Shown piece after piece: positions 33,301-41,550 of a DNA stretch of 64,000 nt. The DNA is from Actinomycetospora callitridis. Its GTDB lineage: Bacteria > Actinomycetota > Actinomycetes > Mycobacteriales > Pseudonocardiaceae. Below the pieces are notes generated by a model. The model did not search any database, was not told where the DNA came from, and saw only the letters and a list, made by a program, of their open reading frames with translations. The stretch covers positions 1 to 64,000 of the forward strand of contig NZ_JAQZAK010000012.1 in assembly GCF_028737265.1 (NCBI RefSeq), in the 5' to 3' direction. Position 1 is the stretch's first letter. Every line of letters begins with the position of its first letter. The position numbers were made by a program, and so were the translations under genes.

Positions 33301-34639
33301 CCCGCAGGTCGAGGCACTCTTCGAGCCACCGGTCGGGGCCGTCGCCACCGGCGGCTACTGGGTGCAGACCCTCATCCTGAGCACGGTCCTCTATCTCGGC
33401 GCCATGGTGGTCGGGTTGGCGATGGTGACGACGCTGCCGCGTCTGGTCGCTCTTGGGCTGCGACCCGACCGCCCGTATCCGCTCTACGGGCTGCGGTACT
33501 GGCAGCAGCGCACCGTGGCTGCCCTGAGCAACGTCAAAGCGTTCGTCGAACTGTTCGGCGACAGCTCCGCGATCCCCTACTACCTCACGGCCATCGGCTA
33601 CCGATTGCGCCCGTGGACCCAGACCGGCTCCAACTTCGGGATGACGGTCAAGCACGAGAACCCGTTCCTGACCGCGATCGGGCGCGACACCGTGGTCGCC
33701 GACGGATTGTCGGTGATGAACGCCGAGTACTCGCCCACCTCGTTCCGGGTGTCGGCCACCACCATCGGAGCCCGCAACTTCCTGGGCAACAACATCGCCT
33801 ATCCACCCCAGGGGCGCACCGGCGACGACTGCCTCCTGGCCACCAAGGTCGCCGTCCCGGTCGACGGGCCGGTCCGGACGGGCGTCGGACTGCTCGGATC
33901 ACCCAGCTTCGAGATCCCTCGCACCGTGGCGCGCGACAGCGCGCTCGAGGCCGGCGATCCGGCGGTCCTCGCCCGGGCGATGGTCCGCAAGAACCGCCAC
34001 AACACCGTGACGGTCGCCCTGCACCTGCTCGTCCGGTGGCTGTTCAGCTTCTTCGTGCTCGTCGCCGTGGCCGTCGTCGCGTCCCTGCCCGTGCGTCTCG
34101 GTGCCCTCGAGGTGGTCCTTGCCGAGGCGCTGATCATCGCGATCACCATCGTCTGGTTCGTCGTGGTCGAACGGGCCGCGGCGCGACTGAAGACCTTCGC
34201 TCCCGACGGCTGCTCGATCTACGACAGAGCGTTCTGGCGCCACGAGCGGTACTGGAAGGTCCCGTCCCCGAGCTGGATGCGCCTCTTCAACGGCACGCCG
34301 TTCAAGTCCTGGATCTGGCGTCTCCTGGGCGTGCACATCGGCAAGCGCGTGTTCGACGACGGCGCGTCGATCATCGAGCGCGGCTTCACCACGATCGGCG
34401 ACGAGTGCACCCTCGGCGAGAACTCGGTCATCCAGTGCCACTCGCAGGAGGACGGCGCCTTCAAGTCCGACGTCGTGGTGATCGGTGCGCGTGTCACCCT
34501 CGGCGTCAACTCCTTCGTGCACTACGGCACCACGGTCGGCGACGCCGCCGTCCTGGCTCCCGACACCTTCCTGATGAAGGGCGAGGACGTCGCCGCCGGC
34601 GAACGCTGGGGCGGCAACCCCGCGCGGTCCATGGCCTGA
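30350..34639 (+). CDS. Pls-like NRPS-type protein: degenerate adenylation domain, two carrier domains, membrane acyltransferase-like C-terminus
   Basis: A 1429-residue multidomain protein. Residues about 45-450 resemble an amino-acid adenylation domain (LTYDDLDMSANRLARFL, GLHGPPETTVAA, VFRTGDLGR), but the A3 phosphate loop is replaced by VHADGAGSGLRVPA and the A10 lysine region is missing. After a Pro/Arg-rich linker come two nearly identical peptidyl-carrier domains with LGADSLLM; the pantetheine serines are Ser573 and Ser654. From about 715 on there are several membrane helices alternating with two left-handed beta-helix (hexapeptide acyltransferase-like) segments, the C-terminal module known from poly-lysine synthetase Pls. 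Start ATG 30350. Probable role: making or transferring an amino-acid or acyl group at the membrane; adenylation activity is doubtful. Confidence 0.8.
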   Translation: MTRSDHSDDGATRTFRLGRSTAALVQSRVRSQQPVDGDDHGAPRPRTSPEDRLALMLQRRCDQFRRLGRAGCRAIEAAEGSLTYDDLDMSANRLARFLHGRKVGPGDRIAILLERPIAALVAQVAVAKLDAAWVPVAPTLSNQSLAAVLDASGTSLVITDAVAASRLDASDVDAVYLDRVAARVDAEDVRRLPEAWRTSPFESPAYIVVHADGAGSGLRVPAIGHHAVTNLVQVVGELVDIGESDRVFHDPRRGSDLAVLETWLAWSRGATVVTPPVGADLRGPALGRFLRDRGVTVLLADPAQLVGIDVELPRIRLLLVSGVERPREFLEAWQRPRRRLVGLHGPPETTVAAFWSELHADRAPTLGRPLPTYGVVVLDAHDPTRVLPPGEVGEIGITGFGVARGYVGRADLTRQAFLDATPAGRVFRTGDLGRITADGEVERIARLNGSAGRGVRDHPGNAQPPPKSALRRRSSRTVVMRQPPGAPPAPGAPPGTPRRQPGRTPPHQPPHRIERASPPPPAQGFAPSAPAPSTGASDAPAVEAALTAILNEILGRDTIPPSAHFFDDLGADSLLMARFCAKVRKHPQLPSVAMQDIYQNPTLAALTTALAPSSDQGAGAADIQARLGTILGEVLSLETVAPGAHFFDDLGADSLLMARFCAKVRKDPGLPAVAMPDIYAHTTLASLAASLAPAGGPAEPRSTVAVAPPSPASTGPRAGALAMVLCGAAQLLLFLTYTYVVAIFLTWAYGWATTAMGLLDLYLRAVGISGLGLLGLVALPVVLKWVLVGRWRPTSIPVWSPAYLRFWVIKVLIRTNPMVMFTGTPAYSLYLRALGAKIGPGVVLLTRQVPVATDLFSVGGGTLIRKDASVSCYRAHDGHIEIGGVSLGANVVIGESTVLDVQTSMADGSVLSHSSSLHPGQSVPAGETWHGSPGRRAAITVPTVPPIRCGRLRRLVYPAATLAVALFVALPATIAVAALVHAAAPQVEALFEPPVGAVATGGYWVQTLILSTVLYLGAMVVGLAMVTTLPRLVALGLRPDRPYPLYGLRYWQQRTVAALSNVKAFVELFGDSSAIPYYLTAIGYRLRPWTQTGSNFGMTVKHENPFLTAIGRDTVVADGLSVMNAEYSPTSFRVSATTIGARNFLGNNIAYPPQGRTGDDCLLATKVAVPVDGPVRTGVGLLGSPSFEIPRTVARDSALEAGDPAVLARAMVRKNRHNTVTVALHLLVRWLFSFFVLVAVAVVASLPVRLGALEVVLAEALIIAITIVWFVVVERAAARLKTFAPDGCSIYDRAFWRHERYWKVPSPSWMRLFNGTPFKSWIWRLLGVHIGKRVFDDGASIIERGFTTIGDECTLGENSVIQCHSQEDGAFKSDVVVIGARVTLGVNSFVHYGTTVGDAAVLAPDTFLMKGEDVAAGERWGGNPARSMA

Positions 34640-34800
34640 CGTCGGTGAGGTGACCGCGCTTCGGGTCAGCCAGACAGTTGCCTCGAGGTGACAAGACCCT
34701 GACCTCGATGGTCGAGCTCTGTGCCGACGCGGTGATTCTGCGCCGACCTCGAACGGCGGAGGCTTCTCTTGTCACCGCTTGAAGGCGCAAGGAGCCCGCA

Positions 34801-36456
34801 ATGATCACGACGGTCCCGCCGCATCCGCGGACTCCGACCTCGGCCGGCGCGGTCACCAATCGCTTCCCGGCGATGCGGCCCGCCTCGTCGTCGATCGACC
34901 CACCGACGGTAAAGCTCGTCCTGACACGACCGCTCGCCGCGGCCGCCGCAGTCGTCACGTCCTCGGCCTCGCGGGTCCGCGGTGTCGACGCGGCTCGCGG
35001 CATCGCGCTGCTCGGGATGATCGCCGCCCACACGCTTCCCCTCGCCGAGGGCGGCCAGCCCACGATGGTCGGGCGGCTGGTCAACGGTCCCGCCGCGGCG
35101 CTGTTCGGGGTCCTGGCCGGACTCTCGGTCGCGATGCTGACCGGACGGCGCCGCCTCGAGCTGGGCACCGAGCCCGCCCGCCGCTACGCCCTGCGCCTGG
35201 TGGTGCGGGGCCTCGCGATCGGGTCGCTCGGACTCGCCCTCGGCCAGGTTGCGCTCGCCAGCATCGACGTGATCCTGACCTACTACGGCGTGCTGTTCGT
35301 GCTCGCCGTTCCGCTGGTGTTCCTCTCGACCCGCGTCCTGGTCGTCCTCGGCGCGGTGCTCACGGTCCTCGCCCCCGTCACCGGGTTCCTGCTGCGGGCG
35401 CAGCTGCCGCCCACCGAGCTGCTCGACCCGTCCTTCACCATGCTGGTCACCGACCCCGCCGGGCTGCTGACCACCCTGATGTTCACCGGCGCCTACCCGG
35501 TCTGGCCCTGGCTGGCCTACCTCTGCATCGGCGTCGCCGTCGGCCGTCTCCGCCTCGACAGCCCCCGCGTCGCCGCCGCACTCGCCGGCGGCGGGGTCCT
35601 GCTCGCCGTGGTCGCGACCGTCGCCTCCAGCCTGATCCTGCAGGCCGCAGGCGGGATCGAGCAGCTTCTCGCCACCCCCGGCCTCTCGTCCGAGGAGCTC
35701 GCCGCCCTGTCCGCCGAGGGGCCCAACGGCGTCACGCCGACCACCAGCTGGTCGTGGCTCGCGGTCACCCTGCCGCACTCCTCCACCCCGTTCGACCTCG
35801 CCCGCACCATCGGGACCTCGCTGGCGGTCCTCGGCTCGATGCTGCTGCTCGACGGCCTGATCGCCCGCTCCGCCTCCGGCACGCCCGCCCGGGTCCTGAG
35901 CGCTGCCCGAGGCCCCCTCGCGGCGGCCGGGTCGATGACCTTGACCCTCTACGTCCTGCACGTCGTGGTCACCGGGCTGGCCCCGGAGAGCGGCCCGTGG
36001 GTCCTCTTCCTCCTCCAGGTCGTCGCCGCCCTGGCCGTCGGGGCGCTCTGGCAGCGGCGCGTCGGGCGTGGACCGCTGGAGACCGGCGTGGCGAAGCTGG
36101 TCGACGCCGTCATCGCCGCCCCGTCCCGAACGACAGCCCCGACCACGGCCGTCCGTCACCGCGTCGGCTCCCGGCTCCAGTCCGCGCTCGCCGTCACGGT
36201 CCTCGTCGTCGTGGTGGCCGCAGGCGCCGGCGTCGCCCTCGCGTTCCCTGCGTCGCAGGACACTGCCGCCGCGACGAGCGCAGGATCCGAGACGGCCGAG
36301 GAGACCCCGGCCGAGGAGCCCGGAGCCGTCGAAGGCGCTGACGGCGACACGGCAGGCAACCCCGCGGCCGGTGAACCCACAGTTCCCGACTCCGGTGACG
36401 CCGCCAACGCGCCGGAGCCCGAGAACGACGGGGCCGAGTCCGGCGATGAAGGCTGA
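34801..36456 (+). CDS. HGSNAT/DUF418-like membrane acyltransferase
   Basis: A 551-residue polytopic protein. The first helix begins RVRGVDAARGIALLGMIAAH, the signature of the heparan-glucosaminide N-acetyltransferase-like / DUF418 families, with further helices to about residue 415 (SMTLTLYVLHVVVTG is the characteristic C-terminal HVV helix). After one more helix (ALAVTVLVVVVAAGAGVALAF) comes an acidic, low-complexity outside tail of about 70 residues ending in SGDEG. AAGGAG lies nine bases before ATG 34801. It follows the Pls-like gene by 160 bases in the same direction, so the two may act on the same product by acyl transfer across the membrane. Confidence 0.75.
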   Translation: MITTVPPHPRTPTSAGAVTNRFPAMRPASSSIDPPTVKLVLTRPLAAAAAVVTSSASRVRGVDAARGIALLGMIAAHTLPLAEGGQPTMVGRLVNGPAAALFGVLAGLSVAMLTGRRRLELGTEPARRYALRLVVRGLAIGSLGLALGQVALASIDVILTYYGVLFVLAVPLVFLSTRVLVVLGAVLTVLAPVTGFLLRAQLPPTELLDPSFTMLVTDPAGLLTTLMFTGAYPVWPWLAYLCIGVAVGRLRLDSPRVAAALAGGGVLLAVVATVASSLILQAAGGIEQLLATPGLSSEELAALSAEGPNGVTPTTSWSWLAVTLPHSSTPFDLARTIGTSLAVLGSMLLLDGLIARSASGTPARVLSAARGPLAAAGSMTLTLYVLHVVVTGLAPESGPWVLFLLQVVAALAVGALWQRRVGRGPLETGVAKLVDAVIAAPSRTTAPTTAVRHRVGSRLQSALAVTVLVVVVAAGAGVALAFPASQDTAAATSAGSETAEETPAEEPGAVEGADGDTAGNPAAGEPTVPDSGDAANAPEPENDGAESGDEG

Positions 36457-36597
36457 GGCCGCGGTCTGGCGCGGCACCGCGTCGAGCTCGGCGGAGGTCT
36501 GCAGGGCGTGGCTCGAGTGGGCGTCGTCGGTGCCCGCCTCGCAGGTCGTGCTCTCCTCCGCCGCGAGCGGTGGGGCCACTGCGAGGTGGGACCATCG

Positions 36598-37047
36598 CTA
36601 AGAGACGGTGACCTCGAGCAGCCTCACACCGCTGCGTTCGAGCTCTGCGGTGTAGACGCCCGACCGATCCGCCGTGAACTGGAGGACAGCTCGATCTCCC
36701 GGATTGGTCGGGGCAACGCGTTCGTAGCCATGAAGGTGAATCTCGTCCGCGACGTCGGTCGACACCGCGAGCAACACCGTGCTGCCCCTTCCGACTTCGA
36801 CCTGATCCGACTTCCGAGCGAGTCGGCCCCGCTCGAAGAGGATCGAGACGACCGTGCCGTTCGGCGGTGACGCGATCGGCGGAGCATCGTCGTCGCTCGC
36901 TCCAGAGGAAGGCGCAGCCGGCGTCGCGCTGGGGGGCACGGCAGCTGGGGCGACCGTGTCTCCGCATCCCGTCACGAGACCGACCACCACGGCTCCCATG
37001 AGCAGCACTGACGCTCTCCGGCTCCTTCGTGCCTCCTCGCGCGTCAT
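36598..37047 (-). CDS. Lipoprotein with cupredoxin-like fold
   Basis: Signal peptide with lipobox LVTGCGD, a Pro/Ser/Ala linker, then a beta-sandwich of about 95 residues (GTVVSILFERGRLARKSDQV, EIHLHGYE, FTADRSGVYTAELERSGVRLLEVTV). The pattern resembles cupredoxin-like plastocyanin folds, with histidines in EIHLHGYE, but the usual C-x-x-x-H-x-x-x-M copper loop is absent. Start overlaps the amidase stop by four bases (ATGA), so the two are co-translated. It could bind copper or simply be a structural lipoprotein. Confidence 0.7.
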   Translation of the reverse strand: MTREEARRSRRASVLLMGAVVVGLVTGCGDTVAPAAVPPSATPAAPSSGASDDDAPPIASPPNGTVVSILFERGRLARKSDQVEVGRGSTVLLAVSTDVADEIHLHGYERVAPTNPGDRAVLQFTADRSGVYTAELERSGVRLLEVTVS

Positions 37048-38096
37048 CGGCGCTCCTCGTCGAGGTAGTCCTCGACGCCGGAGCTGATCGCACCCGCGAG
37101 GATGTCGACGCCCCGCGGAGTCGCCACCGCCGTCAGGTCGCCCGGGTTGGTCAGGAACAGGGGCTCGACGAGCGCTCCCGGCATGGCGCTGGGTTCATCA
37201 CTCGAGCCAGGGCCGCCGGGCCCGAGGAGGACGAGATCGCCGCCGCCGGCTTCGCTGCCCGACGAGTCGTCGATGACCCCGCGGTCGGCCGACGGCTCGC
37301 CGAGTGCTGCCAAGCCGGCGCGGATGTTGGTCTGCAGTGACTGAGCGAGCGCGCGGCTGCGGGGAGCGAGCGGGCGGTCGATGTCGTACAGGGTCTCCGA
37401 GCCCGTCACCGCGGGATCGTCGAAGGAGTTGAAGTGCACCGAGACGAGCGCGTCGGCGCGCGCGAGGTTGGCACACCGCACCCGGGAGACGAGGTCCTCC
37501 TGGCTCGCGGCAGTCGTCAGTGAGCCGTTCAGCACGTCGCCGGGCTCGATCGTGCTGCCGAGCTCATCCGTCGAACGCGACAGCACCGCGGTGAATCCGG
37601 CCGTTCGTAGGCGAGAGGCCACGGAGAGGGCCACTGGCAGGGTCAGATCCTTCTCGGCAACGGTTCGGCCGTCGAGCGTTGTACCGAGGGAACCGGGATC
37701 AGGCCCACCATGCCCTGCGTCCACCAGGACCGTGCCGCGTGATGCAGGGCCGGACGGAAAGGCGATGCATCCGCCCGGAGCGAACGACCGAGCATCGAGC
37801 GACGACGGCGTTGCCGGCATCGCTGTCGGTCTTTCCTCCGGTAGCGGAGTCTCGCTCACGAACTGGGCGCTCAGGACCGACCACGCAGCGAGGGTGGCCC
37901 CCACGAGCGCGGCAAGGAGTCCGCGCAATGCACCGAGCTGCCGACGGGCCTGTCGATGGCCAGACCGACCACGTCGCCGATTTCGATTCTCGTCCTCGCG
38001 TAGACCAGCCGTTCCGGCTGCACTTCCCGCCACACGGGTCGTTCTCGGGCGGCAGATCGGCTCCGTCGGGGTGCGGTCGTCACGGCGAGAAGTCAC
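37044..38096 (-). CDS. N-acetylmuramoyl-L-alanine amidase (Amidase_3), membrane anchored
   Basis: Zinc amidase that cuts the bond between muramic acid and the stem peptide. A basic cytoplasmic N-terminus precedes one membrane helix (LRGLLAALVGATLAAWSVL, about residues 55-73). The catalytic domain begins TVLVDAGHGGPDPG (first zinc His), then the zinc Glu in VAEKDLTLP, SVHFNSFDD (third ligand His) and the catalytic Glu in ALVEPLFLTNPGD. Start GTG 38094-38096 overlaps the epimerase stop by four bases. Operon epimerase-amidase-lipoprotein: cell-envelope function. Confidence 0.87.
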   Translation of the reverse strand: MTSRRDDRTPTEPICRPRTTRVAGSAAGTAGLREDENRNRRRGRSGHRQARRQLGALRGLLAALVGATLAAWSVLSAQFVSETPLPEERPTAMPATPSSLDARSFAPGGCIAFPSGPASRGTVLVDAGHGGPDPGSLGTTLDGRTVAEKDLTLPVALSVASRLRTAGFTAVLSRSTDELGSTIEPGDVLNGSLTTAASQEDLVSRVRCANLARADALVSVHFNSFDDPAVTGSETLYDIDRPLAPRSRALAQSLQTNIRAGLAALGEPSADRGVIDDSSGSEAGGGDLVLLGPGGPGSSDEPSAMPGALVEPLFLTNPGDLTAVATPRGVDILAGAISSGVEDYLDEERR

Positions 38097-39211
38097 GTTC
38101 GCCCCACCGGGGCCGGTCCTTTTCGATCGGAGGCGATCACGTGCGGCCCTGCGCATGGAGCCGGAACAGGCTCCCGACCTTGTCCTGAGACGTTCCCCGG
38201 CACACCGGCCCACTCGTGATCAGCGTCGCGGCGTGTGAGGTGCCAGTGCACGGTCTGGGTCAAGCCTTGCGTGAGCGACGTGGTGGAGCGCCAGCCCAGA
38301 GCGTCGAGGGCGGGTAGTGGGTCGGCGATGTGGGCGACGTCGTTCGCCCTGTCCGCGACGTCGCCGAACCCGAAGGCACCCTCGTAGCCGGTGAGCGTGG
38401 CCACCATCTGCACCGTGTCCGCGATGGTGGTCGAGGTGCCCGATCCGATGTCGGCCACGAGTCCCGGCGCCGAGGGGTGGACGGCTGAGAGCAGGAACGC
38501 GTCACACACGTCGTCGATGTAGACCCAGTCGATGGGCCGCGTCCCGCTGCTCAAGCGCGGTGCACGACCCTCGAGCAGGCTTCCGACAACGTACGGGAGC
38601 AGCTTGGTCTCGTCGGGCTGGCTCGGCCCGTAGACCATGGCAGGGCGCAGGACGGTCACCGGAAGCCCCCACTGCTGGTGGAACAGCTGAGCACAGGCAG
38701 TCGCCGCGACCTTCGCCGCGGCGTAGGGCGAGCACGGCGCTTCGCCCGCGCGGGGTTCCTCCACCGAGCCGGCGAGGACGACCCTCCTGTTGCCCAAGCG
38801 GTGCGCCGCGGCCATCACGTTCACTGCGGCCCGCGTGTTGTTCTCGAGCATGGTGCCCAGGACGTCGGCACTGCGGTGGCCTGCGACGGTGCTGGCCAGG
38901 TGGAGAACCACCTCCGGGTTGCTCTTCCGAACGATGCGGTCGGCGGCGTCGGCGTCGGCGAGGTCTGCCTCGTGCCACGTCGCGCGCCGACGCCCGGGAA
39001 GGCCGTATCGCGAGGTGCCGGACGGAGCGCGGCCCGGACGGGCGACAACGTGCACCTCTGCGTCGACGTCCAGGAGCCGCGCGAGGAGATGCCCGCCGAT
39101 GAAGCCGCGGGCTCCGGTCACCAGGACTCGACGGGAGGCCAGGCTCGGGATGTCGGACAAGGTCGTGGCTGGCCGTGGACGGGGAAGGTTCGCAGCCAAA
39201 GTGCCAGGCAT
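38093..39211 (-). CDS. NAD-dependent epimerase/dehydratase (extended SDR)
   Basis: Nucleotide-sugar-type oxidoreductase. NAD motif VTGARGFIGGHL, LHLASTVAGH, active-site YAAAK in SPYAAAKVAATA (tyrosine and lysine intact) and RPAMVYGPSQPDETKLLPY, closest in style to GDP-6-deoxy-mannose or UDP-glucose 4-epimerase relatives. A C-terminal extension of about 45 residues (after HWHLTRRDADHEW) is unstructured. I start at ATG 39209-39211; a GTG five codons earlier is possible. Co-transcribed with a peptidoglycan amidase, pointing to wall glycans. Confidence 0.85.
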   Translation of the reverse strand: MPGTLAANLPRPRPATTLSDIPSLASRRVLVTGARGFIGGHLLARLLDVDAEVHVVARPGRAPSGTSRYGLPGRRRATWHEADLADADAADRIVRKSNPEVVLHLASTVAGHRSADVLGTMLENNTRAAVNVMAAAHRLGNRRVVLAGSVEEPRAGEAPCSPYAAAKVAATACAQLFHQQWGLPVTVLRPAMVYGPSQPDETKLLPYVVGSLLEGRAPRLSSGTRPIDWVYIDDVCDAFLLSAVHPSAPGLVADIGSGTSTTIADTVQMVATLTGYEGAFGFGDVADRANDVAHIADPLPALDALGWRSTTSLTQGLTQTVHWHLTRRDADHEWAGVPGNVSGQGREPVPAPCAGPHVIASDRKGPAPVGRT

Positions 39212-39384
39212 GAGTGAGGTCCTCACAGGGGTGGCGGGTGCGTGTGTGCACCCGGCGCCGACGGTTTCCTGCGAAGCTCGCGTCGATGATCAATACGGAG
39301 TTGCGTGGCGCGCGGGACATCCCCGAGGCGCGTCCGCCGTCCTCGCGAGGCAGGAGCCTCGGAGGTAGTGGGGTCAGCCGTCGA

Positions 39385-39957
39385 TCAGGAGGCGAGCACG
39401 GGGCGCATCGGAGGCCCGCGTCGGTGAACCTGTCGGGAGAAGAGCAGTTGATGCTCGCGTGCTCGGGGTCCGGCACCGCGCTCGGTCGTGATGACGCACG
39501 TCGAGATCGGCGTTGCGGGGACGTGCAGGACCCGGGCGAGCACGAGCACGACCGTGGAGACGACGTAGCGACATGCGGGTTCGCTCGCGGCGACGGCAAC
39601 GACGAGGAGAGCGACGACGACGTGGAGCGCGACGGTCGAGACGCTCTGGGGCCATCCGTGCGAGTGCGGCAGCCACTCGGTACCGGCCTGGGTCACCTTG
39701 CCCAGCGCATGCACTGCAGGTTGCCCGACGACGGCGATGTTGGCAGCCGCGAAGGTCCCCTGAAACCGCCCCCGCAACCACAGGCGCCCGATGCCGACGA
39801 CCAACGCGACCAGCCCCACTGCGAGGGCATGGGTCGGGGGTTCGTCGGCGAGCAGGTCGAAACCGACCGCGACGATGAGCACCAGCACGGACGACGCGAC
39901 CAGTAGAGCTGAGCGCAGGCGTGAGCGGTCACGCTGCGTCGCCACCGAACCGGACAC
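39385..39957 (-). CDS. Membrane protein with HSH motif, paralogue of the 29.4-kb protein
   Basis: About 190 residues, four helices (SALLVASSVLVLIVAVGFDL, ALAVGLVALVVGIGRLWL, ANIAVVGQPAVHALGKV region, VSTVALHVVVALLVVAVA). The second outside loop has GQPAVHALGKVTQAG and PHSHGWP, matching the pattern in the protein at 29443-29988. The helix RYVVSTVVLVLARVLHVPA follows. GTG 39955-39957 is my start; the frame is open upstream, so it is uncertain. Divergent from the DUF6153-like gene across 137 bases. Probably part of the copper set; role unknown. Confidence 0.65.
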   Translation of the reverse strand: MSGSVATQRDRSRLRSALLVASSVLVLIVAVGFDLLADEPPTHALAVGLVALVVGIGRLWLRGRFQGTFAAANIAVVGQPAVHALGKVTQAGTEWLPHSHGWPQSVSTVALHVVVALLVVAVAASEPACRYVVSTVVLVLARVLHVPATPISTCVITTERGAGPRAREHQLLFSRQVHRRGPPMRPVLAS

Positions 39958-40094
39958 GGCGGGGACGCTAGCACTCGATGGTGGTGGCCAGCCGAGCTGC
40001 TCGCAGCCCAGGGTCACGGGTCTCGTCACCCGCGACGCCGACCAGGTGCAGGAGCGCCCTCGGCGTGCCGGTCGTCTTCGGTATCGTCGGCGGC

Positions 40095-40652
40095 GTGATC
40101 CGCTGGCACGGCAGCTCGCGGCGCCGCTCGAACGCGGTGTCGGGGCGAGTGTTGGCCAGCTGGTCCGGCCGGCTCGCTCTCCTGGTGATCGCACTCGGGC
40201 TTGTCCTCATGCACCACGTCGTGGGAGCTCACCAGCACGCGAGCCCGGGTCCACCGCAGGGCGGGCCCGTCGCTCACTCGATGGCCGAACCCGCCGCAGC
40301 CGCACCGATCGCACACCATGATCACGACCTTGCCCCGGGCCCGGACGCGGCCTTCGGCAGCGAGCAGGGAAGGGCGCCCGGCACGCAGGTCGGCGTGGTG
40401 GTGCAGAGCAGTGCCGCCGTCCTGCACCAGCACCCCGACGGTGGCGGTCACGACCACTCGGGGTCGCTGCTCCACATGTGCCTCGTGGCGCTCCTCGGGG
40501 CAGCGGTCCTGCTCCTCGTGCTCGTCCTCCTTGCCTCGTGGTGGCGGCTACCGCAGCGCGGAACCGCCGAGCGTGGTCGCACGGCGGCCGCTGAACCGCG
40601 CGCTCCACCGACCTCGTCAAGGCTTGCGGAGCTCCAACTCCTTCGGCTGTAG
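40095..40652 (+). CDS. DUF6153-like membrane protein, His-rich
   Basis: A 185-residue protein with two membrane helices. The first ends LVLMHHVVGAHQH, the second is HMCLVALLGAAVLLLVLVLLA. The loop between is full of histidines (HSMAEPAAAAPIAHHDHD, HQHPDGGGHDHSG), suited to metal binding. Actinobacterial proteins of this kind often precede a DUF305 gene, exactly as here (116 bases). Start GTG 40095 gives a basic N-terminus before helix 1. Likely a copper-handling membrane component; function not proven. Confidence 0.72.
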   Translation: MIRWHGSSRRRSNAVSGRVLASWSGRLALLVIALGLVLMHHVVGAHQHASPGPPQGGPVAHSMAEPAAAAPIAHHDHDLAPGPDAAFGSEQGRAPGTQVGVVVQSSAAVLHQHPDGGGHDHSGSLLHMCLVALLGAAVLLLVLVLLASWWRLPQRGTAERGRTAAAEPRAPPTSSRLAELQLLRL

Positions 40653-40767
40653 GCCGGCCCACCGCCTGCACGCGCGTCGATAAGACGCGACCGTGCAGCG
40701 GCGCCGAGCCCTGTCCTCAGCACCGGCCGGTGCGCATCGGCCGGTGCTCAGCCGAAGGAGATTCCTC

Positions 40768-41415
40768 GTGCGTGCACGTTTCGTCGGCGGCGTCATCGCC
40801 GCCGCCACCGCCGCGGTCCTGACCGCGGGTTGTTCCGGCTCGTCGACCGCCCCGGCGGGCGGTCCCCCCGCTTCGGCGCCGGTCTCGTCCCAGTCGGCCG
40901 TGGCGCCGATCTCGCCCGAGCACAACGAGGCGGACATGATGTTCGCCCAGGGCATGATCCCCCACCACACGCAGGCCATCGCCATGTCCTCGGAGGCTTC
41001 GGAGCGCGCAGCGTCGCAAGAGGTCAAGGATCTGGCCGCTCGCATCGAGCAGGCTCAGGGCCCCGAGATCGAGCAGATGAACCAGATGCTCGCCGCGTGG
41101 GGAGCACCGCAGCCGCAGCCCGGAAGCACGGCGATGCCTGGTATGCCGGGCATGCCCGGGATGCCGATGGGTGGCATGCCCATGCCGGGGATGATGGGTG
41201 AGGCCCAGATGCAGCAGCTGGCCGCGCAGTCCGGCCCGGCTTTCGACCGGATGTTCCTGCAGATGATGATCGAGCACCACAACGGTGCCATCCAGATGGC
41301 CCAGACCGAGCAGGCCCAGGGATTGAACCCGCAGGCCAAGCAGCTCGCCGGCGCCATCGTCGCCGATCAGCAGCAGGAGATCTCCGAGATGCAGGCCCTG
41401 CTCAGCAGGGTCTGA
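40768..41415 (+). CDS. DUF305 lipoprotein, Met-rich, copper-associated
   Basis: Exported lipoprotein: signal peptide with lipobox LTAGC. Two DUF305 half-domains of four-helix type contain the paired motifs MIPHHTQAIAMS and MIEHHNGAIQMA, in which histidines and methionines are proposed metal ligands. Between them is a methionine-rich tract of about 25 residues (MPGMPGMPGMPMGGMPMPG), like those that bind Cu(I). Start GTG 40768 has AAGGAG seven bases upstream; an upstream extension is unlikely. Followed by a strong hairpin terminator. Role: periplasmic copper buffering (inferred). Confidence 0.85.
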   Translation: MRARFVGGVIAAATAAVLTAGCSGSSTAPAGGPPASAPVSSQSAVAPISPEHNEADMMFAQGMIPHHTQAIAMSSEASERAASQEVKDLAARIEQAQGPEIEQMNQMLAAWGAPQPQPGSTAMPGMPGMPGMPMGGMPMPGMMGEAQMQQLAAQSGPAFDRMFLQMMIEHHNGAIQMAQTEQAQGLNPQAKQLAGAIVADQQQEISEMQALLSRV

Positions 41416-41424
41416 CCGGCCGGG

Positions 41425-41448
41425 GACGGGCGGCCGCGGCCGTCCGTC
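41425..41448. terminator. Hairpin after the DUF305 gene
   Basis: GACGGGCGGCC (41425-41435) pairs with GGCCGTCCGTC (41438-41448) with one G-U wobble, followed by TCCCCCC. It lies just past the DUF305 stop codon. Confidence 0.55.
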
Positions 41449-41550
41449 TCCCCCCACGGCTCGGCGCGTGGGCGCCCGTCCCCGGACCCGGCTCCATCGG
41501 CAGCCGCGTACTCGCGCGCGGCGGCGTCCCCTGCCTCGAGAGGAGGCGAA

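Noticed and set aside
31135..34653. A 1172-codon plus-strand frame inside the Pls-like gene
   Set aside because: It overlaps a protein with clear carrier and acyltransferase motifs in another frame; its own translation is low-complexity Arg/Pro.
34666..36579. A 637-codon minus-strand frame opposite the HGSNAT-like gene
   Set aside because: Low-complexity Gly/Asp/Arg, no ribosome site; shadow of the plus-strand gene.
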